Of a stretch of 64,000 nucleotides of DNA, positions 37,608 through 46,578 are shown one piece after another. This stretch comes from Desulfuromonadaceae bacterium (GTDB lineage Bacteria > Desulfobacterota > Desulfuromonadia > Geobacterales > Pseudopelobacteraceae), in contig JAQTQX010000004.1 of the NCBI GenBank assembly GCA_028712075.1, forward strand, positions 124,001 to 188,000. The letters are read 5' to 3'. The notes under the pieces were generated by a model, which was not told the origin of the DNA, did not search any database, and worked only from the letters and a program-made list of their open reading frames with translations. The translations under genes were made by a program, and so were the position numbers. Numbering within the stretch: position 1 is the stretch's first letter; the number at the start of each line of letters is the position of its first letter.

Positions 37608-39344
37608 CTACCAGTTGAATACTTCGTCCAACTCTTCGTCTTTCATAAGGAAGGTCTGATTGTGCGGAGCTATCGGCTCGTTATAAAAGAAGCGTGGGAG
37701 CCGGTCGTCGTGCTTGGTGAAACCGGCACGGGTGTTGAAATCCCGCTCGGCGGAAAGTACTTTTTTTCCAAGCGCCACAACATCGTCACCTGTCATGGTA
37801 ATGCCGTAGAAGGAACCGAGCATGTCGAGCAGAGCCTGGAAAGTTTCCGGCTGATCCAGAATCGCAAAAGCGATGAAAAGGCACATACCGGTCGAGTCGA
37901 TGGCAGCCGTAGCGATCTGCAGGTTGCGAGACAGTTCAATCTGACCTTCGGTCTTAAGCGGATCAACATCACCACCCACCTTGAGGATATTGGTAGCGAT
38001 GGCGTAACCGGCGGTATGGTCGGCGCCCTGTGTTGTTGTTGCATAGGTGACTCCGATCCCCTGTACAGCGCGTGGGTCGTACGCCGGAAGAGCCTGATTT
38101 TTGACGACCGGCACCCGTTCGACACCAAAAACCTTGCCGGTGATTCCCGCGCCACTGCCGAGTACGCGACCTAGTGGAGTTCCTTTCTGTACCTCTTCCA
38201 TCAGACGGATTGCTCCTGCTTTGTCACCGAATTCAATAAGACCCGCATCCATGGCGATGCCGATAGTAACACCCATTTCGATGGTATCAACGCCGATATT
38301 ATCGTCAATACGATCGAGTTGAGCAATTGTATCCAGATCGTCGATACCGCAGTGACCGCCGTGTGACCAGACAGTTTCATACTCCGGCTGTTTTGTGAGG
38401 TATTTGCCGTCTTTGTCGTTGTAGATACCGGAGCATTGGATGACGCAGCCGCGGTGACAGCCATGTGTAGCGGAACCGCCACGTTTGATTTCCAGCTCTG
38501 CCTGGGCTTCGCCGCTGATCTTGGAGCTCCCGGCAAACTGGCCCGATTTGAAGTTGTTGGTCGGATAGCCGCCCGCTTCGTTCAATACGTTGGTCAGGAC
38601 GTTGGTTCCGTAAGCGGGCAGACCTTCGCCGGTGACCGGGTGTTTGCGCAGCCCTTCGACGAACAAGCGGTTGGCATCGCGGAACTTGTCCAGATCTTTG
38701 GCAGGACGCATCTTCATGCCGGCGTCGTCAAGAATGATTGCCTTAACGCGTTTTGCACCCATAACTGCGCCAACACCACCACGTCCACAGTGACGAGTCG
38801 GACGCAATTCAGGGTCAGTGCAGGCGATAGAAGCGGCCAGCAATTTACGTTCTCCGGCTGAACCAATCGTCATGTACGCTACCTTGTCGCCGAATTCCTG
38901 GCGCAATTTGGCCACCAACAGATAGTTGTCCATCATTTTCAGGCTGTTATCGACAATTACCTTGATACCATCCTTGTTAATAACAATTTTATAGAGATCG
39001 TCACCCACCGGTTTTCCTTCGAGGATGACAGCAGCATAGCCGAGTCTGGCCAGCACCTGCGCCGCTTGCCCACCGGCGTTGGATTCTTTGATGGTGCCGG
39101 TCAGCGGGCTTTTACAGCCGACTGACAGACGACCGGTCATTGAGCCGGTTGTGCCACTGAGCATACCGGGAGAAATGACCAGTTTGTTTTCCGCGCCGAG
39201 CGCGTGGGCGAGTGGATGAACCTCAGCTGCAACCACCAGAGAGGTCATTGCTCTACCACCGAGACCAGCATACTCACCGAGGTCGCCGACTGTAACCTTT
39301 GGGCCGCCTGCGGCCCCCATGTCAATCCTTGCAATCTTGTCCAT
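37608..39344 (-). CDS. aor: Tungsten-type aldehyde:ferredoxin oxidoreductase
   Basis: A 578-aa enzyme of the AOR family that oxidises aldehydes (or reduces acids) with a bis-pterin tungsten or molybdenum centre and one 4Fe-4S cluster. The N-terminal pterin domain has GLGGRAMTS near residue 28 and SPGMLSGTTGSMTGRLSVG. The cluster Cys are grouped in THGCHRGCVIQCSG near 283, with a further Cys in STGMCLFIAF near 490. Start at 39344 follows GGAGAAACACGT. It sits with MoaD- and MoeB-like genes downstream and the mycofactocin/Etf genes upstream. The substrate aldehyde and the metal are not readable. Confidence 0.9.
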   Translation of the reverse strand: MDKIARIDMGAAGGPKVTVGDLGEYAGLGGRAMTSLVVAAEVHPLAHALGAENKLVISPGMLSGTTGSMTGRLSVGCKSPLTGTIKESNAGGQAAQVLARLGYAAVILEGKPVGDDLYKIVINKDGIKVIVDNSLKMMDNYLLVAKLRQEFGDKVAYMTIGSAGERKLLAASIACTDPELRPTRHCGRGGVGAVMGAKRVKAIILDDAGMKMRPAKDLDKFRDANRLFVEGLRKHPVTGEGLPAYGTNVLTNVLNEAGGYPTNNFKSGQFAGSSKISGEAQAELEIKRGGSATHGCHRGCVIQCSGIYNDKDGKYLTKQPEYETVWSHGGHCGIDDLDTIAQLDRIDDNIGVDTIEMGVTIGIAMDAGLIEFGDKAGAIRLMEEVQKGTPLGRVLGSGAGITGKVFGVERVPVVKNQALPAYDPRAVQGIGVTYATTTQGADHTAGYAIATNILKVGGDVDPLKTEGQIELSRNLQIATAAIDSTGMCLFIAFAILDQPETFQALLDMLGSFYGITMTGDDVVALGKKVLSAERDFNTRAGFTKHDDRLPRFFYNEPIAPHNQTFLMKDEELDEVFNW

Positions 39345-39424
39345 ACGTGTTTCTCCTTTCCCTTTTTCTGTGCTGCGCACAGATGAAATTCTCCTTCTCA
39401 AAGGAAGGCTGCGCCGTTTCCCGC

Positions 39425-39440
39425 GCAACCCAATGGCCTG
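39425..39440 (-). promoter_or_regulatory. Weak candidate sigma-54 promoter for AOR
   Basis: AGGCCA-TTGGG-TTGCG on the minus strand keeps GG and GC 12 bp apart and a good TTGC, but the -24 box is poor. It lies 80 bp upstream of the AOR start, in the 150-bp gap after mftF. Confidence 0.3.
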
Positions 39441-39494
39441 TCGCCATGGGAGATGTCCGGTAGGCGGTCAGGCTCGGAGTAAAATTGAACACTG

Positions 39495-40928
39495 TTATAT
39501 ACTCTGCTCCATTTGCCTGAAAATGGCAACACGATAACTGGCAAAACATCTGCGACTCAAACAGCCGCAGAAGACGCCAGCACCGTATGCTAGCTGCTCC
39601 ATAAGATAGATGCCGACAAAAATTGGAAACGATAGTTTAGGCTTCTTGACAGTATAGTCAACCCCGGCAGCAGAGGTCAGAACAATCCCGAACAGTATCC
39701 AGACAACAGGCACCAGCGGGATGATCGCGATCAGCGGAATTGAGTAATATCTCACCAGATGATAACTCAGATAGTAGCAGAGGCTTCCGAGAGCCCGAAG
39801 ACGTCCGGCAAGAATTGCCGCCAATGTGAGAGGCAGTCCCTGCTTACCGGTCCGGAGTCGCACGTCCGCCGCATCAATCAGCTGCAGAGCGGACGCCGGC
39901 AGCAGCGGCCACCAGCCCAGAAAAAACGTCATCAGGCAGAGCGCCAGAATGAGTGCCAACAGCGGCGGAATGACCATGCGTTTGTGACGGGAAGGGTGCA
40001 GGATTTGTAATATACCTTCAGATGTGCCGTAGTCGAAACGACGCGACATGAAGGAACGAATTGAACTGCGGTGCGCATGGAGAATATTGCCGAGCGGAAG
40101 ATAACAGATGCTCCAGCGCCTGTCGCGCAGACGCCAGGTCAAATCAACATCTTCACCGACATGCATGCTATCATCAAAGCCGCCAACACTCCTGAAAGCG
40201 CTGCGCCGCACCAACAGATTGCAGCTGGGTAGGTAGAAAGTGTCAGTGCCACTGTTCCCGACCCGCTCCCGTGAACTTATGGAGAGACTTGACATGACCG
40301 CCTCATAACGATCTACGGCGGATTCGCTGCACATTCCGTCAACCTGTCCGCCGACGGCCGCCAGGTCGGAGTCGTTAAATGTGGGGATCAGCTGACAGAG
40401 CCAATCAGGAGAGGCGCTGCAGTCGGAATCGATAAATGCCAGTATTTCTCCGTCAGCCACGGAGGCGCCCACATTACGGGCCGCAGCCGGGCCTCGCCCT
40501 ACCCCGCCTGACGGCACCAGTAACGCGCCGAACTCGCGGGCAACATCAGGAGAAGCGTCACTGCTGCCGTCATCCACCACGATGATCTGCAGTTTCTCAT
40601 GCGGATAGGTAAGCTGTGTGAGCGAAGTCAGGCAGCGTCGCAGCTCATCAGCACGGTTCATGACCGGGATAACAACACTCACTTCGGGGAGCGACGCGGG
40701 CTGTTCCGAAACAGTGCGGACCCGTTCAGCGAAACCTTTTGCCGCCAACTGTTCCATGACGCCACGTTCCGATTCGGCAGCGATTATCACTCTTCCTTCG
40801 GCCCCCCGGCCAAGCAGATCGGCCAGAGAGCGATTGAGGCGCATGGCGCAGAGTGGCGTTTTGGACATGAGAAACAGTTCCCCTTCCCGTTCCACCAACT
40901 GCACGTTGTGCCTCAGACGATAGTTCAT
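39495..40928 (-). CDS. mftF: Mycofactocin system glycosyltransferase MftF
   Basis: A 477-aa protein. An N-terminal PqqD-like segment of about 80 residues (RLRHNVQLVEREGELFLMS) precedes a GT2 glycosyltransferase domain (VSVVIPVMNRADELRRCLTS near 82, DDGSSD near 118, DSD near 168, GEDVDLTWRLRDR near 257). Three or four membrane helices lie in the last 150 residues. MftF adds glucose units to the mycofactocin core in mycobacteria. ATGA overlap with etfB puts it in the long mft operon. The domain order is the one typical for MftF. Confidence 0.85.
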   Translation of the reverse strand: MNYRLRHNVQLVEREGELFLMSKTPLCAMRLNRSLADLLGRGAEGRVIIAAESERGVMEQLAAKGFAERVRTVSEQPASLPEVSVVIPVMNRADELRRCLTSLTQLTYPHEKLQIIVVDDGSSDASPDVAREFGALLVPSGGVGRGPAAARNVGASVADGEILAFIDSDCSASPDWLCQLIPTFNDSDLAAVGGQVDGMCSESAVDRYEAVMSSLSISSRERVGNSGTDTFYLPSCNLLVRRSAFRSVGGFDDSMHVGEDVDLTWRLRDRRWSICYLPLGNILHAHRSSIRSFMSRRFDYGTSEGILQILHPSRHKRMVIPPLLALILALCLMTFFLGWWPLLPASALQLIDAADVRLRTGKQGLPLTLAAILAGRLRALGSLCYYLSYHLVRYYSIPLIAIIPLVPVVWILFGIVLTSAAGVDYTVKKPKLSFPIFVGIYLMEQLAYGAGVFCGCLSRRCFASYRVAIFRQMEQSI

Positions 40929-41818
40929 GGCGCCCCACCCGCTATCAATCCTTCTTCACGGAAGATGTCCAAAAGAGCGTTGGTGGTGTCATCGGCGGAA
41001 AGCTGGTTCAGCTTCCCGCTGCGGGCTTTGATACCGCCGGAGAGGAGCGATAATATCCGCTCAAAGGCGGGAAGTGACGGGTCGGGAGTTACCACCCGGG
41101 TCGGGTCAGGCCGGGGCACTCCGAAATCATCCGCAGCAAGATAGGCGCCGGCTGAGCCGATTTCCCAGAAGGGGAGCCCGAGATGTGACAGGTCCCATTT
41201 TTCGATGTTTGCAGACAATGATGCGGTAATGGCGTCAATCGAAGGGTAACGCGGCGTACGAACCTCCTCGAAGAGGACCGCACAGGGAAGCGTGGCGCCG
41301 ACAACCTGCCGGGCTCCACGGTCAGACTTGCGCTGCACCTCTACACAGTTATTACCGGGAAGAATTGAAACTGCAGCGCTTATACAGGGCATCGCTGTCG
41401 CGACGGCAGCGACTGCCGGAACCGGATCGTCACCCCGGTCCACAAGACGATTGCCGGTGAACAGAAACGATGGCGCAAGGATGGTTACGATGCGGGCCAG
41501 TACCCTGGCGTCAGTCACGGCATCGCCACCTTCCATGCCATGATCCCAAAAACGGATTGCCCGGTCAGCCCCCATGGAAAACGCCAGTCGCAGAGTATCA
41601 TCGAGACGCCCCGGGCCAACCGCAAGCACCGTCACCTCAGCACCGAGAGAATCTTTCAGACAGAGCGCCTCTTCCAGCGCGGCCAGATCAGCCGGGTTTG
41701 GCATGCGCCGCAGGCCACGCTCACTGATGGCCGCTCCCCGTGCGGTGACACGGGCAGGCGGGCGGGGATCATTGGTCTCACGGAGGAGAACGAGGATGGT
41801 ATGTTTATTGTTTGGCAT
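40925..41818 (-). CDS. Electron transfer flavoprotein beta subunit (FixA-like)
   Basis: A 297-aa EtfB. NADLAALEEALCLKDSLGAEVTVLAVGP-like elements are near residue 40, and LARIVTILAPSFLFTGNRLVDRGDDPVPAVAAVA near residue 110 has the AMP/FAD-binding pattern. The C-terminal 60 residues are a longer tail than in housekeeping EtfB. It is separated from etfA by fixC and fixX, an order unlike normal etfBA. With these it should form a complex that passes electrons to FixC and quinone. Whether it bifurcates electrons cannot be told. Confidence 0.85.
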   Translation of the reverse strand: MPNNKHTILVLLRETNDPRPPARVTARGAAISERGLRRMPNPADLAALEEALCLKDSLGAEVTVLAVGPGRLDDTLRLAFSMGADRAIRFWDHGMEGGDAVTDARVLARIVTILAPSFLFTGNRLVDRGDDPVPAVAAVATAMPCISAAVSILPGNNCVEVQRKSDRGARQVVGATLPCAVLFEEVRTPRYPSIDAITASLSANIEKWDLSHLGLPFWEIGSAGAYLAADDFGVPRPDPTRVVTPDPSLPAFERILSLLSGGIKARSGKLNQLSADDTTNALLDIFREEGLIAGGAP

Positions 41819-41836
41819 GGATAACTCCTAAAAAAC

Positions 41837-41898
41837 GATGAGAGATGAGGGATGAGAGACTAGAGATTGCTTGTTTGTTTCATCCCTCAACTCTCATC
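41837..41898. repeat. Inverted repeat between fixX and etfB
   Basis: GATGAGAGATGAGGGATGA and TCATCCCTCAACTCTCATC pair over 19 bp with one mismatch around a 24-base loop. No T-run follows on the minus strand, so it may be an mRNA processing or stability hairpin inside the operon. Confidence 0.6.
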
Positions 41899-41912
41899 TG
41901 TCATCCTTGTTT

Positions 41913-42191
41913 TTACGTCATTCGGTACGCGACCCCGAATCCTCCCCGGGGATAGCGCCAGCGGGTAAAGGCGTTGCGATGACAGACGACATAGCAGGTG
42001 CCGCATTCCAGGCAGCCGTCATGGACGAAGGTCATTTTCTGCTCTTCGCCCGACCAGGTGTAGCATTTGGCCGGGCAGGAATTCACACAGCCACGGTTGT
42101 CGCAGCCGGTGCAGACAGCATAATCGAGGACGATATGCGCTTCCCGGTCGATAGTGAAGCTGGTGTGGTCAAAAATCTCGTCGATATTCAT
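41913..42191 (-). CDS. fixX: FixX-like ferredoxin
   Basis: A 92-aa ferredoxin-like protein that partners FixC. Cys-rich motifs CTGCDNRGCVNSCPAKC (residues about 28-44) and CLECGTCYVVCHR (about 60-72) bind iron-sulfur clusters. The sequence KMTFVHDGCLECGTCYVVC is the FixX pattern. It overlaps the stop of fixC by four bases. It carries electrons between FixC flavin and EtfAB or quinone. Confidence 0.9.
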   Translation of the reverse strand: MNIDEIFDHTSFTIDREAHIVLDYAVCTGCDNRGCVNSCPAKCYTWSGEEQKMTFVHDGCLECGTCYVVCHRNAFTRWRYPRGGFGVAYRMT

Positions 42192-43486
42192 AGTGCTCTC
42201 CAGGCGCTGAAGCCATCCGCCAGCAGATTGCCCAGGCCGACTTTTTCTTTGGCCGATTTGAGGAACAGCTTGGACAGATTCTCCTTCGGCGCCCCGTCAA
42301 TACGATAGATATACTCCATGAAACTGCACATAAGCTCCGGATATTCATTGTAGATGCGGTCGTTGTGGAGCATGTGCGGCGCCTTGCGATAGAGCTTGAG
42401 GTCTTTGATGACGTAGCTCTCTTCCATGAGTTTTTTATAGACGGATAGACCCTGCTTGCTGAAGTTCCTGTTCTGATGGGCTTCGATTACCGCTTTGCCT
42501 GCAAGTACCCCGGATTGTGACGCCAGATTGATCCCCTCCAGATTGAGACCGGTGGCGTTACAGAGCGCGGCGGCATCGCCGGCGACCAGAATGCCGTCGC
42601 CAACCAGCTCGGGGATCATCTCATAGCCCCCTTCGGGAATCAGATGCGCCGAATATTCCTGGAGTCTGCCGCCACTGATCATTTTTGCCAGTTGGGGCTG
42701 CTCCATAAAAGCGTTCAGGAGGTCATAGGGGGTCTTGCCGCTGACCCGCAGACTTGCCAGGTGGAACACCAGACCGACCGAGAGGGAATCATAATTGGTA
42801 TAGAGGAAGCCGCCGCCACGCACACCGGCGGTGCAGCCGACGAATTCATTGGCAAAGCCCTGCTCGCGCACCAGGCCGAAACGGTCATCAATCATCTCAC
42901 GCGGCATATCAATAAGTGCTTTTACACCGACCGCCATCTGGGCCGGATTGAAGGTTGGCTGCCTGAGACCGGCTTTTTTGGCGATAAAGGAAAGTACGCC
43001 GTCGGCCGCTATCACCACAGGCGCCAGCAGTTCTCCGGTGCGGCCGACAATGGAAACGCCGGCCAGTTTACCATCCTTGTAGACCAGATCATCAACCGTA
43101 GCGCGAGTGATGAGCGTTGCACCGGCTTTGACCGCTTCCTGGGCCAGCCAGTTGTCAAAACGGGGGCGGAAAATGCTGTAGCCGTTGTAAGGCGTTTTAT
43201 CGAAGTTGCCTGATTCGATGACCGTGCTGAAGCTGGAGTCGCCGGTCATGAAGGTGACACTTTTTTTGATGATGTGCCGCCCCAGAGCCGCCCGATCCCA
43301 GAAGTCGGGGAAAATCTCCTCCAGAGCCGGCAGTCGGTGCAGCACACCGCCGAACATATTTTTTTCACCCGGGAACGTGCCACGTTCAACCAGCGCCACG
43401 TCCAGTCCGGCGCGAGCCATAATCAGGGCGGCGGATGAACCGGCCGGACCGGCGCCTACCACAATTGCCTGATATGTTTTACTCAT
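42188..43486 (-). CDS. fixC: FixC-like Etf:quinone oxidoreductase flavoprotein
   Basis: A 432-aa FAD protein of the geranylgeranyl-reductase/FixC group. The dinucleotide motif is VVGAGPAGSSAALIMARAG (residues 9-27), then ERGTFPGEKNMFGGVL near 35-50. The second FAD motif GILVAGDAAALCNATGLNLEG is near 290. It receives electrons from EtfAB or donates them, with FixX completing the membrane-associated module. It is flanked by etfA and fixX with four-base overlaps. Confidence 0.9.
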   Translation of the reverse strand: MSKTYQAIVVGAGPAGSSAALIMARAGLDVALVERGTFPGEKNMFGGVLHRLPALEEIFPDFWDRAALGRHIIKKSVTFMTGDSSFSTVIESGNFDKTPYNGYSIFRPRFDNWLAQEAVKAGATLITRATVDDLVYKDGKLAGVSIVGRTGELLAPVVIAADGVLSFIAKKAGLRQPTFNPAQMAVGVKALIDMPREMIDDRFGLVREQGFANEFVGCTAGVRGGGFLYTNYDSLSVGLVFHLASLRVSGKTPYDLLNAFMEQPQLAKMISGGRLQEYSAHLIPEGGYEMIPELVGDGILVAGDAAALCNATGLNLEGINLASQSGVLAGKAVIEAHQNRNFSKQGLSVYKKLMEESYVIKDLKLYRKAPHMLHNDRIYNEYPELMCSFMEYIYRIDGAPKENLSKLFLKSAKEKVGLGNLLADGFSAWRAL

Positions 43487-44487
43487 GGCGCACCTCCTGT
43501 TCCGGCTTTAACCTGTTTCAGAAGGCGCGGCAGCAGCTCCTTCAAGTCACCGACAAATCCTTCATCAACGTTCGGAAAGATCGGGGCCTTGGCGTCACTG
43601 TTGACCGCAATGATCCGCCGGGAATCCTTGATGCCGCCAATATGATGCATGGAACCGGAGATCCCCAGGGCCACATACAGCCGGGGTGTCACCGTGCGGC
43701 CGGTCTGACCGACCATTCTCTCGAAACCGGTCCAGCCGAGATCGTACACCGGGCGGGTAACGCCGAAGGAAACGTTCAGCTCTCTGCACAGCTCTTTAAG
43801 CTGTTCAAAAGTAGTCGGATCACATCCCTTGCCTGCACTGAAAATCACTTCCGCTTCGGTCAGGTCTACCGTCTGCGGGTCGGGAGGAATCCGGCTGATA
43901 ATCGTGGCCATCACGGCGGAGACAGGAGCAGCAGGACACCATGCAATCAGGGATGGTGAACTCGGACGAACGGTAGCCATGATTACCTGACTCAGTGTGC
44001 GCGGCGGGATCGTTGCGATCAAGGGACGTGAGCTGTCCCATACCCTGGTTTCTGCGATACGAACACCGAGCGTCTTGCGGGAAAGCCGTACGCCATCCGC
44101 ACTCTTCCGGACGGCAACCAGTTCCGTCATAATCGCGCCATCAAGCACATGGGCCACGATGGGCGCTATGGTTGCGCCGAGGTCATTATGGGGAAGGAGC
44201 ACCACGGTCGCCGACTCGTCCCGGGCCAGTTGGGCAAGATGTTTTCCGAGCAGTGTTGGCGTATCAAGCAGTGCTGCTCCGCCTTCCATGCAGACAACCT
44301 CCGGAGTGCCGTAGGCGCCGAAAACGGCAAGCTGCTCCCTGTCGGGCATAACGGCTACCGCCGCGCTCCATGAGGCGCCAAGAGTCCCGGCCAGGCGCGC
44401 AGCGTAGGAGAGCATCCCCCTGCCGGTTTCATCGAGTTCTCCGTCGGGGAGATCGACAAAAACAAGGATTTTGCCGCTCGCGCCCAT
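43483..44487 (-). CDS. Electron transfer flavoprotein alpha subunit (FixB-like)
   Basis: A 334-aa EtfA. The N-terminal domain (residues 1-190) is typical, with ESATVVLLPHNDLGATIAPIVAH near 88. The C-terminal FAD domain shows GRTVTPRLYVALGISGSMHH near 262 and AVNSDAKAPIFPNVDEGFVGDLKELLP. These residues bind FAD between the subunits. It begins on the last base of the OYE gene's stop region and overlaps fixC, so all are co-translated. Confidence 0.9.
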   Translation of the reverse strand: MGASGKILVFVDLPDGELDETGRGMLSYAARLAGTLGASWSAAVAVMPDREQLAVFGAYGTPEVVCMEGGAALLDTPTLLGKHLAQLARDESATVVLLPHNDLGATIAPIVAHVLDGAIMTELVAVRKSADGVRLSRKTLGVRIAETRVWDSSRPLIATIPPRTLSQVIMATVRPSSPSLIAWCPAAPVSAVMATIISRIPPDPQTVDLTEAEVIFSAGKGCDPTTFEQLKELCRELNVSFGVTRPVYDLGWTGFERMVGQTGRTVTPRLYVALGISGSMHHIGGIKDSRRIIAVNSDAKAPIFPNVDEGFVGDLKELLPRLLKQVKAGTGGAP

Positions 44488-46448
44488 CAGATCTCCCTCC
44501 CGAGTTTGTGCCCTTCCCAGATAGCCATATCGACCTTACGCGGGGAGACACAGTCGCCGATCCGGTACAACTCCGGTACCGTACCCTTCAGGCTCATGTA
44601 CAGGTCGTCGTCCACCTGCTGCCCCATAACCAGAACGAGGGAGTCATAGGGGCCCCAGTCAAACCAGACATTGGAGTAGACATTGAATCCCTTTACGGTC
44701 TTGGCACCTGCTTCGCCGCCGACTTCCATCACAGCGATGTCGGGGGTAAAGGTGACCCCCTTCTGCAGCAGCCGCTGACGTGACGAGTAGAGGTCTTGAG
44801 TTGGTCCAAGCTCTGCGCAGATAAAGAGGCTGGAGGTGATCATATCAACCTTTTTTCCCTGGTTGGCAATGAACTCGGCGGTGGCGGTAGCTCGCTGGTG
44901 CCCGTCGTAGTCGATCAGGCAGACTCTCTCGCCCAGCTCGGCCTCGCCGTTCAGCACCTGCACGACATTAAATATCGCCGGGCCGTCGGCGCCACCCACC
45001 GGGTGCTTCTTGGGAACGCTGCCGGTTGCCACGATCAACACATCCGGCTTCTCAGCCAGGAGTTGCCCCTTGGACGCCTCAACGCCAAGTTTTACGGTCA
45101 CCCCGGCTTTCTCCACCTGACTCTTCTCGTTTCTGATGATAACGCCGAATTCGTCTCGTCCGACCCCTTTCATAGCGGTCACAACCTGTCCGCCCAGAGC
45201 CTCGTTCCGGTCGATAAGGGTAACCTTGTGGCCGCGCCTGCCGGCCATCTTGGCAGCCCACATGCCGGCCGGTCCACCGCCGACGATAGTAACGTTCTTC
45301 TTTACACTGGCCTTTTCCAGAGTCCCTTCGCCCCACTCCTTTTCCCGACCCACTGCCGGGTTCTGGACGCAGCCGAGGGATTTGTTCATGCCGATCCGGC
45401 CGATGCAGCCCTGATTGCAGGCGATGCAGTAGCGGATGTCGTCCACTCGTCCTTCCTGCGCCTTCCTGGGGAGGAACGGGTCACAGATCAGGGCACGGCA
45501 CATGCCGATCATGTCAGCCTGGCCGGCAGCCAGCACCTTTTCGGCCATGACCGGGTCGTTGATCCGGCCGGTGCAGAAGACCGGTAACTTGATTTTTTCG
45601 CGAATCCCGGCGGCCAGCGGGATGGTATAGCCGAGCGGGGAATGCATCGACCCTTCCACCAGATAGAGGTTGTAGAAGGTGGCGATGGAAAGGTCCATGA
45701 AATCGATCAACCCGGATGCCTCGAAGAGGGCACATATTTCCTGCACCTGGGCCAGGTCGAGCCCGCCCGGAATCATCTCGTCGGCACACATGCGGATGCC
45801 GAGGGTGAAATCGTTGCCGACCGCTTTTCTCACTGCCGAGATAAACTTGAGCGGCGCCCGCATCCGGTTCTCCAGGCTCCCGCCGTATTCGTCGGTGCGG
45901 AAGTTGGTGAGCGGGGAGAGAAACTGACGCGCCAGGCTGGAGTGACCGAACTGGATCTCTACCCCGTCGAAGCCCCCTTCACGAACATGAATGGCACTCT
46001 TGGCAAAATAACGGGCCACTTCCTCGATGTCCTCCGGTTCCATCGCCTTCGGGATCTCCCGGAACAGGACGTCCGGAATCGGCGACGGGGCCCAGATCGG
46101 CAGACGGGAGAGGCTGCCGTCCCCCTGCTGTCCGTTGTGATTCAGCTGGGCAAAGATCTTGGAGTCGTACTGGTGCACGTAATCGGTAATCTTCTTGAAG
46201 CCCGGAATCACTTCCGCATGGTACACATCGATAAGCTTTTCGTACGCCATGTCGGTCGGATGGACCGTCAGTTCCTCGGTTATAACCAGACCTGCTCCCC
46301 CCTTGGCCCGCTCGCCCCAGTAGTACATCTGGCGTTCGCTGGGGAGATTGCCGATGGCCAGATTGGTAAGATGTGGCTGGAAGGAGATGCGGTTTTTCAC
46401 CTCGGTAGTGCCTATTTTGAGGGGTGAGAACAAATTCGGAAACATCAT
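44487..46448 (-). CDS. OYE/FadH-type FMN-FeS-FAD oxidoreductase of the mycofactocin cluster
   Basis: A 653-aa protein like 2,4-dienoyl-CoA reductase. An Old Yellow Enzyme barrel with FMN (residues 1-345) has the Tyr/His region VEIQFGHSSLARQFLSPLTN. The iron-sulfur motif CIACNQGCIGR then a further Cys (GCVQNP) lies near 345-370. A pyridine-nucleotide/FAD domain follows (VTIVGGGPAGMWAAKMAGRRG near 395). FadH/OYE oxidoreductases are known companions of mycofactocin clusters and may reoxidise the cofactor or serve as a dehydrogenase. The following etfA overlaps it. An isolated 2-enoate reductase role is the alternative. Confidence 0.82.
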   Translation of the reverse strand: MMFPNLFSPLKIGTTEVKNRISFQPHLTNLAIGNLPSERQMYYWGERAKGGAGLVITEELTVHPTDMAYEKLIDVYHAEVIPGFKKITDYVHQYDSKIFAQLNHNGQQGDGSLSRLPIWAPSPIPDVLFREIPKAMEPEDIEEVARYFAKSAIHVREGGFDGVEIQFGHSSLARQFLSPLTNFRTDEYGGSLENRMRAPLKFISAVRKAVGNDFTLGIRMCADEMIPGGLDLAQVQEICALFEASGLIDFMDLSIATFYNLYLVEGSMHSPLGYTIPLAAGIREKIKLPVFCTGRINDPVMAEKVLAAGQADMIGMCRALICDPFLPRKAQEGRVDDIRYCIACNQGCIGRIGMNKSLGCVQNPAVGREKEWGEGTLEKASVKKNVTIVGGGPAGMWAAKMAGRRGHKVTLIDRNEALGGQVVTAMKGVGRDEFGVIIRNEKSQVEKAGVTVKLGVEASKGQLLAEKPDVLIVATGSVPKKHPVGGADGPAIFNVVQVLNGEAELGERVCLIDYDGHQRATATAEFIANQGKKVDMITSSLFICAELGPTQDLYSSRQRLLQKGVTFTPDIAVMEVGGEAGAKTVKGFNVYSNVWFDWGPYDSLVLVMGQQVDDDLYMSLKGTVPELYRIGDCVSPRKVDMAIWEGHKLGREI

Positions 46449-46483
46449 GGTGGTAGCTCCTGTTAATGATCCTGATTTGATAT

Positions 46484-46562
46484 CGTAGGGGCGATCCTTG
46501 TGATCGCCCGCTTTTGCTTGCGATCACCATCAAACCGGGCGAATACAAGATTCGCCCCTACG
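46484..46562. repeat. REP/MITE-like palindromic element
   Basis: CGTAGGGGCGATCCTTGTGATCGCCC at the left is mirrored imperfectly by GGGCGAATACAAGATTCGCCCCTACG at the right, with a GC-rich inner hairpin. This GTAGGGGCGA type of palindrome is a dispersed repeat in many bacterial genomes. It lies in the mftC-OYE gap and could form a strong mRNA hairpin that lowers or ends read-through from mftABC. Confidence 0.75.
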
Positions 46563-46578
46563 TTTAACGTTTATGATA

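Noticed and set aside
44487..46448. Ordinary 2,4-dienoyl-CoA reductase of fatty-acid oxidation
   Set aside because: No beta-oxidation genes are near, and it overlaps etfA in the mycofactocin operon, so a cofactor-linked role is preferred, though the domain set is the same.
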